Source: Geosiphon pyriformis
Lineage: Eukaryota > Glomeromycota > Glomeromycetes > Archaeosporales > Geosiphonaceae
Length of the DNA stretch: 64,000 bases
Reading direction: 5' to 3'
NCBI GenBank assembly: GCA_016748015.1
Contig: JAAOMT010000681.1
Span: 71,605 to 135,604, forward strand
Both the position numbers and the translations under genes were made by a program. Shown piece by piece: positions 60,111-64,000 of this stretch (positions are counted from its first letter, which is position 1; each line of letters starts with the position of its first letter). The notes beneath the pieces were generated by a model, which saw nothing but the letters and a program-made list of their open reading frames with translations, had not been told where the DNA came from and did not search any database.

Positions 60111-60304
60111 ATAAACAAGTTAATTTCAAGTTAAGAAATATAATTTAATTAAAAATTTGATATTATAAAAGTTTAATTTTTTTTTAAAAAATAATATTAG
60201 AATTATTATTCTATTTTTTTATAAAATTATTAACTTATTTATTAATCTATTTATTAATTTAGTTATTTAATTTAATTATTAATTATTATATAAACAAAAA
60301 AATA
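60111..60304. other. A+T-rich spacer between L3 and L2
   Basis: Low-complexity sequence after the L3 tail; nothing recognisable. Confidence 0.4.
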
Positions 60305-61420
60305 AAAAATTTCTTTTTTTTTACATTTCAAATCTCTTAAAGAGCATATTTTTGATAAAAAAGTTTTTTGTTTTTTCTTGTTTTTTTTATTCAATAACTT
60401 TATTATAAATTTAAAAATTGTTTTAAGTAATAGCATATCAAAAAATAAATATTCAAAGAAGCTTTTTATAATTCTGTTGGTAACTTTCTTGTTTAGAAAA
60501 AAAAAGTAGCTTTTGACAACATTAAATATTTTGGTAATAAGAAAGATATATCTTTAGTTAAGTCTGGTTTTAATAATATTTACTCAGATTTAAACAATGA
60601 GTCTAATAGTAGTAAAGACAATAATATTATGGAAGACATTAATAGTGTGTTTTTTTTAAGTTTAGTTGCAGCTACATTCAAAGCCCAAAAAATAATTAGT
60701 AATATAAATTGTGGCTTCTTCTTAGGTTTTTTCAAATTTAATATGAAAGAGAAAATTGATTTTTTTTTATTTCTTCTTAACATTCTCTTAAACAAAAAAT
60801 AGATTAACTTTAAAATAGTAAAGACTTTAGTTGAAGTGGCTATTAAAAAATCTTTCACTTTGGATATTAATTTGTTAACAATAGAAGACAAATTAGCAAT
60901 AACTAAAACACAGACAATTAAAAAGTTATTTTTATTAATCAATAGTTTTGAAAAAGTTATTACTTTCTTAAAATTTGAAAAAATTATCTGATTAATATTC
61001 AAATCAAAAAAAAGTATAAAAAAACTATGTTATTAACTAAAAAAAAAAGAATCAAAGTAAACAGTAATTTTAAAAAACAAAAAATTAGATCAAATTAGAT
61101 TGTAATAATAATAAAAATTTTTATAAATACACCAAAAAAATTATTATTACTACAGTATTTAAGTATGACCAAATTGTATTAATCAAATTACAACTTATTA
61201 GACTATAACAGAAAACTGTAGTGGAATTTATTGAATTGGCTTAAGCAAATTAATTAACAGCAAAGTAATTATTCTTAATTAAAAAAGATTCAGTATATAT
61301 AGCCAAAGCCATAAGAAATTATAATATTTAGATATTAAAAAATTAATTTAGAGCACTTTTGTTTATTCTGTCTGTAAGAACAACTGTTTATAATTTAAGC
61401 ACTTTATTAAAAAGAACTGG
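60305..61420 (+). mobile_element. LINE copy L2 (5' part, cut by element F)
   Basis: The 5' UTR and ORF1 align with L1 from 11,270. Examples are KDISLVKSGFNNIYSD (versus KNISLVRSSANGGEFSD), KSFTLDINLLTIEDK and LKFEKII followed by TGA, the same position as TGA 11,997 in L1. The alignment ends near 61,420, equivalent to about 12,440 in L1, where the F LTR begins. Confidence 0.78.
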
Positions 61421-62040
61421 TATTATAGATAATAGATTTGGAGTTTGAAAACAAATAACAAACCTATAACTTAGTGCTCAATAGCTGATACATGTTAGTA
61501 ATTTTTGAAGGTTTTCATGATTTAAAAGTTTTTATATTTAAAGGTTTTTATTTGAGTTCTTTGTATAATTAACAGAGATTCAATAATTGTTTTTAATAGT
61601 CTTCTGAAATTATAATTTTGTCAAATTTTTTTCTCAATATGGTGGCCAAGTCTTTTACCAGTTTTTTTGATGTCAATAACTCTGTATGTTAATCTTTAAT
61701 CAATTAGTAAATAATAAACAAACAAAAAAAAAAAAGAAAAAAAATAAGCCAAAACAAGAAAAAGTTAGTATTCTGTCAATAGCTATAATTAAGAGCTATT
61801 GGTCTAATATAGTTAAGTATTAGCAATTATCAACATAAATTGTTGATAATAAAAAGATAGATTGCAATATTTTATAAGTATTTTATTGATATTTGATATT
61901 TTTACTTCAAGTTATAGAATACTATTATATGAAAAAATGAATCTAAAATTGAAACTGGAATTCTAAAACTAAGGAATCTGTCTTTTTTGCTTCTAATGCT
62001 ATCACTATATATATATAAATTTCATTGTATTCTTTAGCCA
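61421..62040 (-). repeat. Element F 3' LTR (truncated in U3)
   Basis: 'aacaaacctataacttagtg', 'aatatggtggcca', 'caattagtaaa' and 'ctatatatatata' (TATA, minus strand, about 62,005) match the C LTR. The U3 array beyond the TATA box is gone. Confidence 0.72.
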
Positions 62041-62787
62041 AAAATCCTGAAATTTCTCACATTAATTATTTTTTCTCTAATGTTGATTTTTTTTTGCTAA
62101 ACTATTCCTAGATGTTAACTGTACTATTGTAGTTACTGGAATTTTCAGTGCTATTTTTAGATTAATGCAAGTATATGAATGTGGTTTTAATTTGATAGCA
62201 TCTTTTCTTGAATATCTTAAATCAAATTTTGTATCAGTATCATGTATACATTCTGGCATAATATCTTTATTGTTATTGCTGAACCATTTAAGTTTCTGCT
62301 CTTCAAAAAGATCAAGAAGCATAATATATTGTTTTGAGTTTAAATTGGAATTTGAATTATCATTGTTGTTATTGCTATTTTGAACAGAGCTAAAGCTATT
62401 ATTATTATTATCATTATTAGAGTTTGAATTATGATCAAGTGGTAATTTTGATTTTGTTCTATAGTTGCTAATTAGTTCTTTCTCTTCTAGAATTGTGTAG
62501 ATTATGTGGGGTGGTGGATTGTAAATGAGATCAGAATTATTGTAATACTGAAAATTACATAGTATTAAAAAATAGTTACATAGTTAGGTGTTTAATTGTT
62601 CTAAATGTTGCTCTTGTTTTTGTCTGGTTGGTGCTAAATTCTGGTAATGTTTGTGGAATTCTTTTAGACCAGCTTCAATGTCAAGAAAAATGTTGAGAAT
62701 AAGAAAAGTTTCTACTGGTTCTGATAAGTTATTCTTAATCTCTAATATTTTACTGAACAATATATCTTTGACTTTGACACTTGCCAT
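62041..62787 (-). pseudogene. Element F dUTPase-like domain (truncated) and linker
   Basis: Shows TDTKFDLRYS (motif 1) and TSRNSLAKK (motif 2, Ser to Asn), ending inside motif 3 at the deletion point (about 62,050). Upstream are the Asn-rich linker and the open piece 62,787-62,584 (KILEIKNNLSEPVETF), the same as in D at 37,760. Confidence 0.72.
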
Positions 62788-62879
62788 TCTTCAGATTTTG
62801 TTTTTATTGTGCAAGTAGCCATTTAAGTATGACAAAGCACAGTTCTATGCAGCATTAAAAGGCATTTTTTTGCTAATCC

Positions 62880-63160
62880 AATTGTTTATAAGGATTGTGT
62901 ATTAACACAAAGTGTTACATATTTTTTCTCAACCAAGAATGTTGTTCTATATTTTTTCATTGAGTAACTGTTTCTTACAAGCAAGACATAGTTTATTGCC
63001 TCATTTGTCTTGTTATTTGGTGTAACCATAGCATTTTCTGTGGCATGGCTTACAGTAATAATATGTGGATGTTCAGTAGTCTTTATTAAGTGTGATCTAT
63101 GCTTCTATGAAGGACAGTTTTTTTTTGCAGTTCTTGTATTTGAGTGAAATGTATAGAAGT
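62880..63160 (-). pseudogene. Element F cysteine-rich module
   Basis: Contains K-Y-K-N-C-K-K-K-L, Y-Y-Y-C-K-P-C-H-R-K-C-Y-G and C-L-A-C-K-K-Q-L, matching D and C. Confidence 0.6.
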
Positions 63161-63429
63161 TTTTTTCTTGTATCTACTAAGTATGATCTTTCTTATTTAC
63201 TAGTTATTTTTTCTGTAGTGGTGGTTTTTTCAGGTTTGTTTTCTTATTTTCTCTTTTTTTTGTTGTTTCAGTCTAAGAGTGGTAATAGTTCATTATGTTT
63301 TTTTTTGGCTCACAAAATTTGATAGGCTTTCCAGATAAGTTTTTTCTTTTTTTTCAAATTTGATTAGTAGTGATAGTTAAATAGCATTCATCTTAAAATA
63401 GCTGTAAGTGGCAGGTACCCAAATTTGTT

Positions 63430-63770
63430 AACCATTTTGATTAAGCTGGAGCTCTTGCATAGTCTAATTAAGAATGACATTGGTCTTAAACAGCTAGTCA
63501 TTACTAACTAATACTTAGTACTATATGGCTTCTATGATAAAAACCTTTATAAATGCAATAATACTGTTGACTTTAAACAGAAAGTCATCAATCTCACCAA
63601 TAAAAATTTTAGTCATTTTATCAGCTGTGATAATTCTGGTACTGGCAGCACAATCAACTTGGCAATTTAATTGATTCATGAATTATTATTTAATAATGCT
63701 GTCTGCTGACTCACTATTGAGGATTAGTTTAATAGACTGGTCATCAACTTTGACATTAGTGCATATTATA
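63430..63770 (-). pseudogene. Element F aspartic protease
   Basis: The active site reads LILNSESADSII: Asp to Asn and Gly to Glu relative to A (LILDSGSAGSII), both possible G-to-A changes. From 63,771 to the edge lies decayed gag. Confidence 0.68.
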
Positions 63771-64000
63771 GTGATAGATTTGGTATTTAGAACAGCTCTA
63801 TTGAATAATGATGTTTCTAATGGAGTTTCTATTTTTAAAAAAAATATTGTGGTGAGAGATTCATTTTCTGTAATGATTGCAAGTGAAATGTTGTTGGTAA
63901 GTGTTTGTTTCTGATTAGTTTTTGGTTTGTTGAATTAGACATCTTTTGGAATAACCAAGAGACTTAAATAGTTCTGAAAATTTGGGTTTTGGTTATACTT

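Larger units (their letters stand above)
61421..63999 (-). mobile_element. Ty3/Gypsy element F (internally deleted, runs off the window)
   Basis: A 3' LTR fragment (61,421 to about 62,040, family C/H type) is joined directly to the dUTPase domain. RT, RNase H, integrase and ORF3 are missing. The rest continues right through the cysteine-rich module, protease and start of gag to the window edge. At 63,960-63,999 it still matches C at about 33,120-33,160. Confidence 0.8.

Overview
The window is a gene-poor, transposon-packed stretch of a eukaryotic genome that is very rich in A+T. The organism is most likely an arbuscular mycorrhizal fungus (Glomeromycotina, Rhizophagus/Gigaspora type). Three things point there: two LINE families whose ORF1/ORF2 proteins resemble those I know from these fungi, an intron-bearing gene coding for a Crinkler-like protein (nuclease-like plus kinase-like domains), and a Sel1-repeat fragment. 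I see no rRNA, tRNA or prokaryotic gene structure. Family identifications are by eye; nothing was searched.

Layout. 1-10,560: Ty3/Gypsy element A (minus strand, 40-9911, two ~980-bp LTRs) inserted into an older LTR of another Gypsy family (H). 11,270-18,113: a near full-length LINE, L1, with ORF1, ORF2 and a poly(A) tail. 18,300-47,943: a four-level nest. LINE L4 is split by Gypsy E (minus, 19,445-47,130); E is split by Gypsy D (plus, 23,189-43,400); D is split by Gypsy C (minus, 26,027-36,265). 49,407-52,618: a small antisense LINE scrap (L5), then a pogo/Tigger-like DNA transposon with TA target duplication. That transposon holds a minisatellite, a solo LTR of family A, a Sel1-repeat array and a transposase tail. 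52,930-54,560: an extremely decayed relic (G) of family E. 54,990-56,931: the only convincing host gene, with two introns and a likely frameshift. 57,760-63,999: LINE copies L3 (internally deleted) and L2 (5' part only), then Gypsy F, internally deleted and running off the right edge.

How the parts relate. Elements A, C, D and F share one unusual pol layout: gag, aspartic protease, a cysteine-rich (CxxC) module, a dUTPase-like domain and, where not deleted, reverse transcriptase, RNase H, integrase and an extra ORF3 in the env position. Family E has gag, protease, RT, RNase H and integrase but no dUTPase that I can see. Primer-binding sites of A, C, D and E all derive from TGGTGCTC. Each LTR family carries its own short tandem array just upstream of its TATA box in U3.

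Decay. Almost all the damage is base transition: Trp (TGG) and Arg (CGA) codons turned to stops, catalytic Asp turned to Asn. Indels are few; L1 ORF2 keeps one frame over 1,561 codons despite 14 internal stops. This points to a cytosine-deamination type process acting on the repeats and sparing the host gene.
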